Below, in pieces: positions 1 to 9,078 of a stretch of 44,145 nucleotides of DNA. The notes beneath the pieces were generated by a model. It saw nothing but the letters and a program-made list of their open reading frames with translations. It ran no database searches and was not told the DNA's origin. Within the stretch, counting starts at the first letter, position 1, and each line of letters opens with the position of its first letter. The translations under genes were made by a program, and so were the position numbers. Source of the DNA: an uncultured Clostridia bacterium. Lineage in GTDB: Bacteria > Bacillota > Clostridia > TANB77 > CAG-508. The stretch is from the NCBI GenBank assembly GCA_944386165.1, contig CALXAA010000004.1, positions 65,105-109,249 of the forward strand, written 5' to 3'.

Positions 1-1
1 A

Positions 2-1012
2 ATAAGAAGATTCAAATTAGATACTGGAGATATAGTAAAAGGTATAGCAAGAACAAAAGAAGGAGAAAAATTTCCTTCACTAATATTTGTTGGAGAAGTA
101 AATGGAGAACATCCAGAAAAAGCAGCAAAAAGAAAAAGATTTGATGAACTAATACCAATATATCCAAATGAAAGGCTAAAATTAGAAACAACACCAACTG
201 AATATGCAATGAGAATAATCGATTTAATTTCACCTATAGGAAAAGGGCAAAGAGGAATGATTGTTGCTCCACCTAAAGTTGGAAAAACAACATTATTAAA
301 GAAAATTGCAAATAGTATATCAGCTAATAATCCAGAAGTTGAATTAATTGTACTTCTAATTGATGAAAGACCAGAAGAAGTTACAGATATGAAACGTTCA
401 ATAAAAGGACAAGTTATTTATTCAACATTTGACGAATTACCAGAACACCATGTTAAAGTTGCAGAAATGGTACTTGAAAGAGCAAAAAGAATAATTGAAC
501 ATAATAAAGATGTAGTTATTTTATTAGATAGTATTACAAGGTTAGCTCGAGCATACAATTTAGTAATGCCATCATCTGGAAAAACATTATCTGGAGGTCT
601 AGATCCAGCAGCACTTCATAAACCAAAAAAATTCTTTGGAGCAGCAAGAAATATTGAAAATGGTGGAAGCTTAACTATATTAGCAACTGCTTTAATTGAA
701 ACTGGAAGTAGAATGGATGATGTAATATTTGAAGAATTTAAAGGTACTGGTAATATGGAAGTCCATCTAGACAGGAAATTATCAGAAAAACGTATATTTC
801 CAGCAATTGATATAAATAAATCTGGAACAAGAAGAGAAGATTTATTATTAACAAAAGAAGAAATGGAAACAGTATTTGCATTAAGAAAAGCATTAAATAA
901 TTTACCTGTTTCAGAAGTTACTGAACAAATCATTTCACAAATGACACAAACCAAAAACAATGAAGAATTCATAGAAAAAATAGATTCATATTTAAAAAAT
1001 TTTAAAAACTAA
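2..1012 (+). CDS. rho: Transcription termination factor Rho (5' partial)
   Basis: Rho is the hexameric RNA/DNA helicase that ends transcription by translocating on nascent RNA. The reading frame is open from the window edge (codons from base 2), so the N-terminal RNA-binding part is cut off. The fragment starts near the end of the cold-shock-like RNA-binding domain ([13 protein letters not shown], then YPNERLKLE) and runs through the whole ATPase core. Visible motifs are Walker A (APPKVGKTT, around bases 265-295), Walker B ([16 protein letters not shown]) and the C-terminal GTRREDLL segment. The frame ends with TAA at 1010-1012 and a hairpin follows. Identity is clear from the colinear match to the family. 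An internal ATG at 209 lies inside the conserved region and is not the start. Confidence 0.96.
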   Translation: MRRFKLDTGDIVKGIARTKEGEKFPSLIFVGEVNGEHPEKAAKRKRFDELIPIYPNERLKLETTPTEYAMRIIDLISPIGKGQRGMIVAPPKVGKTTLLKKIANSISANNPEVELIVLLIDERPEEVTDMKRSIKGQVIYSTFDELPEHHVKVAEMVLERAKRIIEHNKDVVILLDSITRLARAYNLVMPSSGKTLSGGLDPAALHKPKKFFGAARNIENGGSLTILATALIETGSRMDDVIFEEFKGTGNMEVHLDRKLSEKRIFPAIDINKSGTRREDLLLTKEEMETVFALRKALNNLPVSEVTEQIISQMTQTKNNEEFIEKIDSYLKNFKN

Positions 1013-1025
1013 AAAAAGTAAAAAA

Positions 1026-1054
1026 GAGGGCTTCATCAACAATTTGAAGCTCTC
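1026..1054 (+). terminator. Hairpin after rho
   Basis: A 10-bp stem (GAGGGCTTCA pairing with TGAAGCTCTC, one G-U pair) lies 13 bases after the rho stop and before the convergent coat gene. The downstream tract is only moderately T-rich, so it may be an imperfect intrinsic terminator serving one or both strands. Confidence 0.6.
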
Positions 1055-1078
1055 ATATTGTTATTAATGTATTTTATT

Positions 1079-1330
1079 TTAATTATTTTGAGCGGTAAAC
1101 TTTTGCTCTGCTGTAGTTATTTTTTGTTGTTCAGCATTCTCTGTTTTATACCAACCTTTTTCTGCCATTAAATTATATATTTTATTTTGTATATTTAAAG
1201 CCTCGTTTAAAGACTCTTTAAAAACGGTATGAACTTCAGCTGTTGTTGATTCCATTGTACCATGTAAATATAAATCACAAACACCTTTAATTACAAGTAA
1301 TTCATTTTCCATTAAATCTTTATCTTGCAT
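1079..1330 (-). CDS. CotF-family spore coat protein
   Basis: An 83-residue protein that resembles the Coat F domain (ferritin-like helical spore coat proteins). It has an N-terminal helix with MENELLVIKGVCDLYLHG, a middle segment with ESTTAEVHTVFKESLNEALNIQNKIYNLM, and the diagnostic MAEKGWYKTENAEQQKI near the C-terminus (compare MxxKGWYxxxxxxxQ in CotF). It probably sits in the spore coat of the maturing spore. The start ATG (1328-1330) follows a GGAAAGGA-like ribosome site. A second small coat-type gene lies just upstream on the same strand, so the two probably form one transcript. A clear sporulation promoter was not identified. Confidence 0.85.
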   Translation of the reverse strand: MQDKDLMENELLVIKGVCDLYLHGTMESTTAEVHTVFKESLNEALNIQNKIYNLMAEKGWYKTENAEQQKITTAEQKFTAQNN

Positions 1331-1370
1331 AATTTTAATCCTTTCCGAAAGAGATTATTTTCTTTCAAAT

Positions 1371-1544
1371 TTATAGTAAATTTAAAAATTTGTTGTATAA
1401 ATCTGTATGCTTCTTATGAAGTTCACATATATATGAAGATAAAGTTGGATCAGTAAGTTGTGAACTTGTTTTTTTACAACAATTTTTCATATAAGCTTCA
1501 TGTTCTAAAGCATCTTCAACATATAAAAGCTCTTTATTTGTCAT
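1371..1544 (-). CDS. Small CotF-like spore coat-associated protein
   Basis: A 57-residue protein starting MTNKELLYVEDALEHEAYMKNCC. It resembles the short coat-associated proteins found beside cotF genes, which have TNKELLYVEDALxHE followed by a C-terminal helix with a KHxxLYxxFLNLL-type end. The ATG at 1542-1544 is preferred because AGGTGGTGAT sits a few bases upstream; an in-frame GTG four codons earlier would overlap that ribosome site. It probably forms an operon with the cotF-like gene downstream (40-base gap). The function is inferred from family resemblance only. Confidence 0.72.
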   Translation of the reverse strand: MTNKELLYVEDALEHEAYMKNCCKKTSSQLTDPTLSSYICELHKKHTDLYNKFLNLL

Positions 1545-1621
1545 AAATATCACCACCTAAATATATAATTACCAAAATTTATAAAAAAATACATCATTAT
1601 TACCAATCTGTAAAAAAATGA

Positions 1622-1650
1622 TTGATTTTTTTTAAAAAAGATGATATTAT
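1622..1650 (+). promoter_or_regulatory. Sigma-A-type promoter of rubrerythrin
   Basis: TTGATT at 1622-1627 and TATTAT at 1645-1650 are separated by 17 bases. The start codon of the rubrerythrin gene lies 34 bases downstream of the -10 element, with GGAGGT at 1671-1676. Confidence 0.65.
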
Positions 1651-1683
1651 ACTGTATGTAAATAAGAAATGGAGGTAATAAAA

Positions 1684-2223
1684 ATGGAATTAAAAGGATC
1701 AAAAACAGAACAAAATTTAATGACTGCTTTTGCAGGAGAATCACAAGCAAGAAATAAATATACATATTTTGCAAGCAAAGCAAAAAAGGAAGGATATGAA
1801 CAAATTGCTGCAATCTTCCAAGAAACAGCAGATAATGAAAAAGAACATGCAAAAATGTGGTTTAAATTATTAAATGGTGGAGACATTGGAACAACAGCAG
1901 AAAATTTACAAGCCGCTGCTGATGGAGAAAACTATGAATGGACAGATATGTATGACGGATTTGCCAAAACAGCAAAAGAAGAAGGCTTCACACATATAGC
2001 ATATTTATTTGAAGAAGTTGCAAAAATAGAAAAAGAACATGAACAAAGATATTTAAAACTTTTAGAAAATGTAAAAGAAGGAAAAGTATTTGAAGCCGGT
2101 GAAGTTAAAATCTGGAAATGTAGAAACTGTGGTCATATTGTAGTTGGTACAAGTGCACCAGAAGTTTGCCCTGTATGTAGTCATCCAAAAGCTTATTTTG
2201 AAATAAAAGCTGAAAATTATTAA
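1684..2223 (+). CDS. rbr: Rubrerythrin
   Basis: Rubrerythrin is a cytoplasmic non-haem di-iron peroxidase that detoxifies hydrogen peroxide in anaerobes, taking electrons through rubredoxin or NADH-linked partners. This 179-residue protein has the usual two parts. The first is a four-helix di-iron domain (residues 1-135) with ExxARxKY (GESQARNKY) and two EKEH metal-ligand motifs. The second is a C-terminal rubredoxin domain with CRNCGH and CPVCSHP iron-binding pairs. The start is ATG 1684, after GGAGGTAATAAAA; the ATG at 1669 overlaps the ribosome site. It is a single-gene unit with its own promoter and a strong terminator shared with the convergent gerA-type gene. Confidence 0.97.
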   Translation: MELKGSKTEQNLMTAFAGESQARNKYTYFASKAKKEGYEQIAAIFQETADNEKEHAKMWFKLLNGGDIGTTAENLQAAADGENYEWTDMYDGFAKTAKEEGFTHIAYLFEEVAKIEKEHEQRYLKLLENVKEGKVFEAGEVKIWKCRNCGHIVVGTSAPEVCPVCSHPKAYFEIKAENY

Positions 2224-2235
2224 TATAAAAAATTT

Positions 2236-2272
2236 ATGGACATGATTAAAATTTTTTCATGTCCATTTTTAT
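2236..2272. terminator. Bidirectional terminator between rbr and gerA-type gene
   Basis: A perfect 10-bp stem (ATGGACATGA at 2236-2245, TCATGTCCAT at 2257-2266) with an A/T-rich loop is followed by T5. A-rich sequence on the other side gives a U tract on the minus strand too. It separates two convergent genes. Confidence 0.85.
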
Positions 2273-2275
2273 ATT

Positions 2276-3910
2276 TTATTGTTTCCATTTCATACTTATA
2301 TCAGCTTGAGCCTTAATTCTTTTAGGAGATAAAAAACTTGCTCTATATTCTTGTTTCCAAATTGGAGGTATAAAATATCCATTACCTTTTGTATTAAAAG
2401 AAGGTGCAATAGGTGCTGTAAAAGGAACTCCAAAAGATTTCAAACTACAAATTAATGTAACATAAATAAATAAACCTGTTCCAATTCCTAAAAAACCTGC
2501 AGTAAATCCTAAGGCAATAAATATAAATCTAAAAATTCTTAAGTGAAAACCAAATGAAAAATCCGGGATGGCAAAAGAAGAAATACCAGTAATTGCAACT
2601 ATTATAATAAGAGTAGGACTAACAATACCAGCATTAACAGCTGCATCACCTAATATTAAAGCTCCAACAATACCTATTGTAGAACCAATAGGAGAAGGAA
2701 CTCTTAGTCCCGCTTCTCGAATTAATTCAAAAGAAAATTCCATAAGTAAAAGTTCAAATATTATTGGAAAAGGAACATTTTCTCTAGCTGAAAGTATAGA
2801 TAACAATAATTCTGTTGGTAATATTTCTTGATGAAAGCTAGTAATTGCCATATAAGTACCTGGTAAAAGTAAAGTAATTATTGCAGCTATAATACGGATA
2901 AGTCTAATAAAATTTGTAAAAATAGGTCTAAAATTTGTATCTTCCGGTGAAAATAAGAAATCTTCAATATTTGCAGGTGCAATAATAGAATAAGGATTTC
3001 CGTTAACTAAAATTACAACTCTCCCTTGTAATAAATATTTGCAACATTTATCAGGTCTTTCTGTAGAAATAACTTGAGGAACACCAAAAGTTTCATCTTC
3101 TTCAATTAATTGTTCCAATTGTCCTGTTGACATCAAAGAATCAATATCTAAGTTATTTAATCTATATTTTATTTCTGAAACTAAATCAGAATTTGCAATA
3201 TTATTCATGTAGCATATTCCACATTTAGTTTTACTTATTTTGCCAACGGGAATATTTTCAATTATCAAATTTTCATTATTAATAATACGTCTTAAAAGAG
3301 AAGTATTTGTTCTAATGTTTTCAACAAAACTTTCATGAGGACCTTTTATTATAATTTCATTTTCTGGTTTACTTACATTACGAGCATTAAATTTTTTTAC
3401 ATCAATATCAAAAGCAACATCTAAAGTATCTATAAAAAGTAAACAATCACCCATGTTTATTCCATCACAAACTTTATCAAACATATTAGCCTTATTAACA
3501 CTATTTTGAGGTAATAACCTATTATCAATATAATTTAATAAATTACTTGGATCTGGATTTTTTACATGTTTTGGAAACATAAGTGGTTCTAATACAAAAT
3601 CATTTATTGAAATTGAATCAACTAAACCATCAAAATAAACAATAAAACTTTTAAATGTTTGATTTTGTGCTAAAGTTTCAAATTTTCTAATCTTAATATC
3701 ACTATTAATTAATGTATTATACTTACTTTTTATAAACTCTAAATTTTTATCTATTTGAGGAAAAACCTTTATCTGATTAGTACTTATATTTTTATAATTT
3801 TCGTTTTTATTATTTACAATTGAAAAATTATAATTATTTTTAAATAAATTATCTACAAAATTTTTAATATTCATATTGATAATATTAACAAATAATAAAA
3901 AAATATGCAT
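2276..3910 (-). CDS. GerA-family spore germination protein (A subunit type)
   Basis: This is a membrane subunit of a germinant receptor in the spore inner membrane. Of its 544 residues, the first ~330 form the hydrophilic N-terminal domain typical of GerAA/GerKA/SpoVAF. It includes SDIKIRKFETLAQNQTFKSFIVYFDGLVD and the RPDKCCKYLLQGRVVILVNGNPYSIIAP motif. The rest holds several membrane helices (FTNFIRLIRIIAAIITLLLP onward) and the conserved FGVPFTAPIAP near the end. GerB- and GerC-type partner subunits are not adjacent, so this may be an orphan receptor gene or a SpoVAF-like protein. Neither ATG 3910 nor the in-frame ATG at 3874 has a good ribosome site, so the start is uncertain by 12 codons. 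Forespore (sigma-G) expression is expected from the family; I could not identify the promoter securely. Confidence 0.9.
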   Translation of the reverse strand: MHIFLLFVNIINMNIKNFVDNLFKNNYNFSIVNNKNENYKNISTNQIKVFPQIDKNLEFIKSKYNTLINSDIKIRKFETLAQNQTFKSFIVYFDGLVDSISINDFVLEPLMFPKHVKNPDPSNLLNYIDNRLLPQNSVNKANMFDKVCDGINMGDCLLFIDTLDVAFDIDVKKFNARNVSKPENEIIIKGPHESFVENIRTNTSLLRRIINNENLIIENIPVGKISKTKCGICYMNNIANSDLVSEIKYRLNNLDIDSLMSTGQLEQLIEEDETFGVPQVISTERPDKCCKYLLQGRVVILVNGNPYSIIAPANIEDFLFSPEDTNFRPIFTNFIRLIRIIAAIITLLLPGTYMAITSFHQEILPTELLLSILSARENVPFPIIFELLLMEFSFELIREAGLRVPSPIGSTIGIVGALILGDAAVNAGIVSPTLIIIVAITGISSFAIPDFSFGFHLRIFRFIFIALGFTAGFLGIGTGLFIYVTLICSLKSFGVPFTAPIAPSFNTKGNGYFIPPIWKQEYRASFLSPKRIKAQADISMKWKQ

Positions 3911-3989
3911 AAATATTGAAAAAAGGTAATTTATAATATATAATTAAATAAGAAGATAATTATGCCTTAAGAAAGGAATTTAATTAAAA

Positions 3990-5102
3990 ATGAGAAAAGA
4001 AAATGGTTTTATTAATTTTTTACTATCATTAATAGCATTGGTATTAATAATAGTTATTTTATTTTTTGGATATATTGTATATGAAGAATATTATGGAGAA
4101 GGCACAATTATTATTGACGGTGAAGCAGGATATCCTGTAATCGGAAATAATAATGCTACTGGCAGTAATGTAGAAGACACAGAAATAGTAAATATAGATT
4201 TAAGCACTACAGATACCCAAACTAATGATAATAAAAATAGATATTTATATAATCAATTAAGTGACACTGCAAAAATAATATACCAAAAATTATATGATAA
4301 TAAAGAAAATTTAAAAACAGGAACATATACATTGGAATTTGGAAATGTTTTTAGTAATATTTTATCACAAGAAAATGGAAGTGATTTATTAAAACAAGAG
4401 TATCAAACAGCAATAGAAGCTTTTACATATGAAAACCCAGATGTATTTTATTTAGACGTAACAAAAATGTATATAAACATAGAAATGATAAAAAAACTAT
4501 TTACAACAAAATATAATGTATATATAAATAATTATGAAGACCCAAATTATTTAGCAGAATCATTTACATCAAAAGACCAAATAGATGAATGTCAAAGACA
4601 AATTGAACAAGTAAGAGATAAGGTATTAGCTAATATAGAAGGAAAAGACATTATAGAACAAATAAGATATATACACAATTATTTAATTGATAATGTACAA
4701 TATGATCAAACTGTCAAAAAAGATAACATATATAATATTTATGGTGCACTTGTTTTAAAAGAAGGAGTATGTGAAGGATATGCAAAAGCATTACAATATC
4801 TTTTAAGTTCTGCAGGAATAGAAAATGTAATAGTTACAGGTATTGCTACAAACAATAATGGAGAAACCGAAAATCATGCATGGAACTATGTAAAAATTGG
4901 AAGTGCATGGTATGCATTAGATGTAACATGGGATGATCCAATAATTATTGGAGGAGGAAAAATAAATGATAAAATCAGATATCAATATTTTCTAAAAGGC
5001 AGTAGAACTATGGATGAAAATCATTATTTATCAAATCAATTTACAGAAAATGGTATGGAATTTGAATTTCCGAAATTATCAATAACAGATTATAATATAT
5101 AG
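3990..5102 (+). CDS. Membrane-anchored transglutaminase-like protein
   Basis: A 370-residue protein with an N-terminal signal anchor (residues 8-31, mostly I/L/V), a low-complexity linker rich in T, N and D (40-85), and an extracellular region ending in a transglutaminase-like fold. The presumed catalytic triad is Cys261 in KEGVCEGYAKA, His296 in ENHAWNYV and Asp311 in LDVTWDDP. Bacterial members are cysteine-protease-like enzymes whose substrates are mostly unknown, often acting at the cell wall. The gene ends 10 bases before prfB and the prfB ribosome site overlaps its TAG, so the two are probably cotranscribed. The start is ATG 3990 after AAAGGAATT. The function is known only at family level. 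Confidence 0.85.
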   Translation: MRKENGFINFLLSLIALVLIIVILFFGYIVYEEYYGEGTIIIDGEAGYPVIGNNNATGSNVEDTEIVNIDLSTTDTQTNDNKNRYLYNQLSDTAKIIYQKLYDNKENLKTGTYTLEFGNVFSNILSQENGSDLLKQEYQTAIEAFTYENPDVFYLDVTKMYINIEMIKKLFTTKYNVYINNYEDPNYLAESFTSKDQIDECQRQIEQVRDKVLANIEGKDIIEQIRYIHNYLIDNVQYDQTVKKDNIYNIYGALVLKEGVCEGYAKALQYLLSSAGIENVIVTGIATNNNGETENHAWNYVKIGSAWYALDVTWDDPIIIGGGKINDKIRYQYFLKGSRTMDENHYLSNQFTENGMEFEFPKLSITDYNI

Positions 5103-5112
5103 GAGTCTAAAA

Positions 5113-6226
5113 ATGTTAGAATTAGAAGAAAATTTAAATAAATTACACCAACTAAAAATTAAAATAGAAAGTTTAGGTGAATCTCTTTGACATAACTGAC
5201 AAAAGAGATGAACTAAAAAAATTAGAAAAACAAATACAAGATGAAAATTTTTGGCAACAAGAAACATCTGAAACAACCAAAATACTAGTAAAACAAAAAG
5301 AATTAAAAAGGAAAATTGAAAAATTTGAATCAGCACAAAATGAAGTTAATAATTTAATAGAATTAACAGAACTTACAAATATAGAAAATGATGAAAATGT
5401 TGCAAAAGACATTTTAAAATCCACAAATCAATTAGAAGAAGAAATAGGTAAGTTGCAACTAGAAACTTTATTATCTGGAAAATATGATAAAAATAATGCA
5501 ATATTAACTTTGCATCCAGGAGCAGGAGGAACAGAATCACAAGACTGGGCAGAAATGCTTTACAGAATGTATACAAGATGGGCAACAAAAAAAGGATATG
5601 AAGTAAAAGAACTAGATTATTTAGAAGGTGATGAAGCCGGAATAAAGAGTGTTACTTTTGAAATAATTGGAGAAAATGCCTATGGATATATGAAAGGAGA
5701 AATGGGAGTTCATAGACTAGTAAGAATTTCTCCTTTTGATGCAGGAGGAAGAAGACATACTTCATTTGCATCATTAGAAGTATTACCAGAAATAACAGAA
5801 GATATAGAAATAGACATAAATCCAGATGATTTAAGAATAGACACATATAGAGCATCAGGAGCAGGAGGACAACATATAAATAAAACATCTTCAGCAGTAA
5901 GAATTACACATATACCTACAAATATAGTTGTTGCTTGTCAATCAGAACGTTCTCAAATACAAAACAGAGAAACAGCAATGAAAATGTTAAAATCAAAATT
6001 ATATGATTTAAAAGAAAAAGAACAAAAAGAAACAATAAATGATTTAAAAGGAGTTCAAAAAGATATTGCCTGGGGAAGTCAAATTCGTTCTTATGTATTT
6101 TGTCCATATACACTAGTAAAAGATCATAGAACTAATTTTGAAGTAGGAAATGTTCAAACTGTTATGGATGGCAATTTAGATGGTTTTATAGAAAGCTATT
6201 TAAAATATATAAATAGTAGCAAGTAA
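5113..6226 (+). CDS. prfB: Peptide chain release factor 2 (programmed +1 frameshift)
   Basis: RF2 releases finished proteins at UAA and UGA codons. Translation starts at ATG 5113 (AGGAG ribosome site overlapping the previous stop) and runs 25 codons to CTT (5185-5187). It then meets an in-frame TGA (5188-5190) and resumes in the +1 frame with GAC at 5189. The product is therefore encoded by 5113-5187 joined to 5189-6226, about 371 residues, normal for RF2. The downstream frame carries the RF2 stop-recognition tripeptide in [15 protein letters not shown] and the catalytic GGQ loop in [11 protein letters not shown]. The frameshift is the classic autoregulation: low RF2 slows reading of UGA and favours the shift. 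A strong terminator follows. Confidence 0.95.
5175..5191 (+). other. Programmed +1 frameshift site of prfB
   Basis: An internal Shine-Dalgarno-like AGGTGA (5175-5180) precedes the slippery CTT followed by TGA C (5185-5191). This is the arrangement established for bacterial RF2 genes: SD-like element, short spacer, CUU-UGA-C. Skipping T5188 restores the frame as GAC. Confidence 0.93.
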
Positions 6227-6246
6227 ATATTAAAATTAATATAATA

Positions 6247-6287
6247 TAGTAGTTATGTTTAGTTATAAATATAACTACTATTTTTTT
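6247..6287 (+). terminator. Intrinsic terminator of prfB
   Basis: A perfect 10-bp stem (TAGTAGTTAT at 6247-6256, ATAACTACTA at 6271-6280) is followed directly by T7. Confidence 0.92.
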
Positions 6288-6367
6288 GTAGATTGAAAAA
6301 TAATTATAATTTTGTTTGTACCCAAATTTAATTCTTTTTCAATCATTTAAGGAAGGATAAATTCAAT

Positions 6368-7348
6368 ATGGACACAATAGTTTTAAAATTCGGAGGAAGT
6401 TCTCTAGCAGACAATGAAAAATTAAAAATTGTTGCAAATAAAATAATAAACAGAGCAAAAGAAAATAAAGTAGTTGTAATAGTTTCTGCACAAGGAAAAA
6501 CAACAGACAATTTAATAAATCAATCAAAAGAATTAGCAGAAATGGTAGAGACAACAGATTCCCAAATAAACAAAAGAGAATTAGATATGTTATTATCTTC
6601 AGGTGAACAAATGAGCTCTGCTAAACTTTCAATTTTATTAAATTTAATGGGATATAAATCAATTTCATTAAATGCATGGCAAGTAGGAATATATACCAAT
6701 TCTAATTATCAAAATGCATTAATTGAAAAAATTGATAAAAAAAGAATAAACAAAGAATTAGAAAATGGTTATATAGTTGTTATAACAGGATTTCAAGGAA
6801 TTGATAAAAATAACAATATTACAACATTAGGTAGAGGTGGCTCAGACACAACTGCAGTAGCAATTGCTACAGAATTAAAAGCAAAACAATGTTATATATA
6901 TTCAGATGTAGATGGGATATATACAGCAGACCCAAATAAAGTTCCAAATGCAGATAAATTAAAAAATATTTCTTATGAAGAAATGTATGCATTATCTAGT
7001 GAAGGAGCAAAAGTTTTACATGATAGATGTGTAGAAATAGGAGAAAGATTTGATGTACCAATTATTACAGAATCAACATTTAATAATAAACCTGGAACAC
7101 AAATAACTCATAAACTTGAGTGTTCTGGAATTAAAAGTATAGTAAAAAAAGATGTTTCTAGAATTTCTGTAGTTGGTTTTGGAATAAGTTCAAATGATGA
7201 TACACTAAATAAAATACTAGAAATTGCCGATAAAAATAGTTTAGAGATATTTAATATTGATATTAGTAGAACAAAAATTTCTATTGTATTTAAAGAAATT
7301 GTTAAAGAAAATGTTTTACAAGAAATACATGATGCTTTGATATTGTAA
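6368..7348 (+). CDS. Aspartate kinase, short form
   Basis: Aspartokinase phosphorylates L-aspartate at the first step of lysine, threonine, methionine and diaminopimelate synthesis. The N-terminal KFGGSSLAD motif (residues 7-15), the SSGEQMSS segment, TLGRGGSDTTAVAIA and YSDVDGIYTADPNKV identify the amino-acid kinase domain (about 1-235). The rest (about 255-326) is a single ACT-like region (SVVGFGISSNDDTLNKIL). At 326 residues it is some 75 shorter than usual bacterial aspartokinases, which carry two ACT domains. Lysine/threonine feedback may therefore be reduced or altered. The start ATG follows AAGGAAGGATAA. It lies alone between the prfB terminator and the ABC operon. The start codon of the next gene is 83 bases downstream. 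Confidence 0.9.
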   Translation: MDTIVLKFGGSSLADNEKLKIVANKIINRAKENKVVVIVSAQGKTTDNLINQSKELAEMVETTDSQINKRELDMLLSSGEQMSSAKLSILLNLMGYKSISLNAWQVGIYTNSNYQNALIEKIDKKRINKELENGYIVVITGFQGIDKNNNITTLGRGGSDTTAVAIATELKAKQCYIYSDVDGIYTADPNKVPNADKLKNISYEEMYALSSEGAKVLHDRCVEIGERFDVPIITESTFNNKPGTQITHKLECSGIKSIVKKDVSRISVVGFGISSNDDTLNKILEIADKNSLEIFNIDISRTKISIVFKEIVKENVLQEIHDALIL

Positions 7349-7431
7349 TCAAAACTATTATATAAACATAATATAAAGTAAGAATCAGAAAAAATACAAA
7401 TTTTCAAGCTTAAGGGGGAGATGAGATAAAT

Positions 7432-8184
7432 ATGAAAAAAATATTAGAAGTAAGCAAAATTTGTAAAACCTATCAAGCACAAAATGGAGAAATAGAAGCA
7501 ATAAAAGACATAAGTTTTACAATAAATGAAGGTGAATATGTAAGTATAATAGGACCAAGTGGATGTGGAAAATCAACATTATTATCAATTATTTCTGGTT
7601 TAGAGCCAAAAACATCTGGAAGCATATATGTAGATGGCAAAATTGGCTATATGCTTCAAAAAGACAATTTACTTGAATGGAGAACAATATTACAAAATGT
7701 TCTTTTTGGATTAGAAATACAAAAGAAATTAACAGAAGAAAACAAAAAATATGCTATAGACTTATTAAAGAAATATGGTATTTATGAATTTAAAGATAAA
7801 TACCCAAATCAATTATCTGGAGGAATGAGGCAAAGAGTTGCACTTATAAGAACACTTGCAATAAAACCTAAAATTTTACTTTTAGATGAAGCATTTTCTG
7901 CACTAGATTATCAAACAAGACTAATGGTAACTGATGATATTTATAGTATATTAAAAAATGAACATATTACAACATTAATGGTAACACATGATATCTCAGA
8001 AGCGATAAGCATGTCAGACAAAATCATTGTATTAAGTCATAGACCAGCCACAATAAAGGCAATACATGATATTAACTTTGAAATAGAAAATCGTACACCT
8101 CTAAATTGTAGGCAAGACCCAAAGTTTAGTAAGTATTTTGATTTATTATGGAAAGAACTTGACGAAAGAGAAAATAAATTATAA
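7432..8184 (+). CDS. ABC importer ATPase, NitT/TauT (SsuB/TauB) type
   Basis: The ATP-hydrolysing subunit of an importer for small oxyanions, sulfonates or thiamine-precursor-like compounds. In its 250 residues are Walker A GPSGCGKST (residues 44-52), a Q-loop in YMLQKDNLLEW, signature LSGGMRQR, Walker B ILLLDEAFSALD and the H-loop in VTHD. The short C-terminal region and LLEWRTILQNV are typical of the NitT/TauT subfamily. It is the first gene of a three-gene operon (ATPase, permease, binding protein) with a GGGGGAGATGAG ribosome site. Substrate cannot be read from sequence; no TPP or other riboswitch is recognisable in the 83 bases upstream. Confidence 0.9.
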   Translation: MKKILEVSKICKTYQAQNGEIEAIKDISFTINEGEYVSIIGPSGCGKSTLLSIISGLEPKTSGSIYVDGKIGYMLQKDNLLEWRTILQNVLFGLEIQKKLTEENKKYAIDLLKKYGIYEFKDKYPNQLSGGMRQRVALIRTLAIKPKILLLDEAFSALDYQTRLMVTDDIYSILKNEHITTLMVTHDISEAISMSDKIIVLSHRPATIKAIHDINFEIENRTPLNCRQDPKFSKYFDLLWKELDERENKL

Positions 8185-8205
8185 AAAATGAAAGGAGCTA
8201 AAGAA

Positions 8206-9028
8206 ATGGAAAAAGACAAAGAAAAAAATAATATAGTTCAAGTATCTAAAGAACGAAAAAAGTACATAAGAAAACAAAAAATAAGAAAAATAGAAGTTTT
8301 ATTAACTCAAATAGCAATAATTATTACATTTATAGCATTGTGGGAGATCTTAGCTAATACTGGAAAAATTGATAGTTTTATAATGAGTCAGCCTTCAAGA
8401 ATAGTAAAAACATTTTTAAATTTAACTTCAAATAATTTATTAGAGCATTTACAAATAACATTAATAGAAACTTTACTTGGATTTTCAATAGGAGTAATTC
8501 TGGGATTTATTATTGCAATTATTCTTTGGTGGTCCCCTTTTATATCAAAAGTGTCTGAACCATTTTTAGTTGTATTAAATAGTTTACCTAAAATTGCATT
8601 AGGACCTGTTATTATAATATGGGTAGGAGCTGGAATGCCAGCAATAATAACTGTTCGGAGTGTCAATTTCACTAATTGTAACAGTTTTAGAATTATTAAA
8701 TGGATTTATGATAACAGATAAAGAAAAAATACTAATGGCAAGAACATTTAATGCTAAAAAAATACAAATTTTAACTAAAATTGTTATACCATCTAATATA
8801 CCAACTTTTTTTAATACCTTGAAAGTAAATATAGGTCTTACTCTTGTTGGAGTAATTTCTGGTGAGTTTTTAGTATCTAAAGGTGGCCTTGGATATTTAA
8901 TTGTATATGGTGGTCAGGTATTTCAACTAGATTTAGTAATGACAAGTGTTATAATTCTTGCAGTACTTGCAGCATTAATGTACCAAAGCATAGTTATATT
9001 AGAAAAGTTTTTTGTTAGATATAATTAG
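8206..9028 (+). pseudogene. ABC importer permease, frameshifted
   Basis: A membrane subunit of the NitT/TauT-type importer (BPD_transp_1 fold), normally one frame of about 270 residues. The first frame runs from ATG 8206 (ribosome site AAAGGAG at 8191) through transmembrane segments and SLPKIALGPVIIIWVGAGMPAIITV. The family sequence then continues in the +1 frame from about 8657 as GVSISLIVTVLELLNGF, with the conserved EKILMARTFNAKK cytoplasmic loop and GVISGEFLVSKGGLGYLI. Dropping one base, for example C8656 in GTT CGG AGT, restores a normal protein. The upstream frame otherwise stops at 8721. Both halves are well conserved, so this is a recent mutation, a sequencing error, or (less likely) recoding at a rare CGG codon. 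Confidence 0.85.
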
Positions 9029-9078
9029 GTTTATAAGTTTATCCAAAAACTTAAATAAAAAATGGAGATTTAATTAAT

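Noticed and set aside
616..972. Open frame antisense to rho
   Set aside because: It mirrors the conserved rho coding sequence, has no ribosome site, and its protein has no domain-like pattern.
1651..1700. Sigma-E-like CATACAGT on the minus strand upstream of the coat genes
   Set aside because: The -10 match is good, but no -35 partner was found. It lies over 100 bases from the coat start and inside the rubrerythrin leader, so it may be chance.
2568..2831. Plus-strand open frame inside the gerA-type gene
   Set aside because: It is opposite a conserved membrane domain, has no start signal, and is explained by A/T-rich codon bias.
7349..7431. TPP or other riboswitch before the SsuABC-like operon
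   Set aside because: Only 83 bases are available and no conserved riboswitch core was found, so the substrate stays unassigned.
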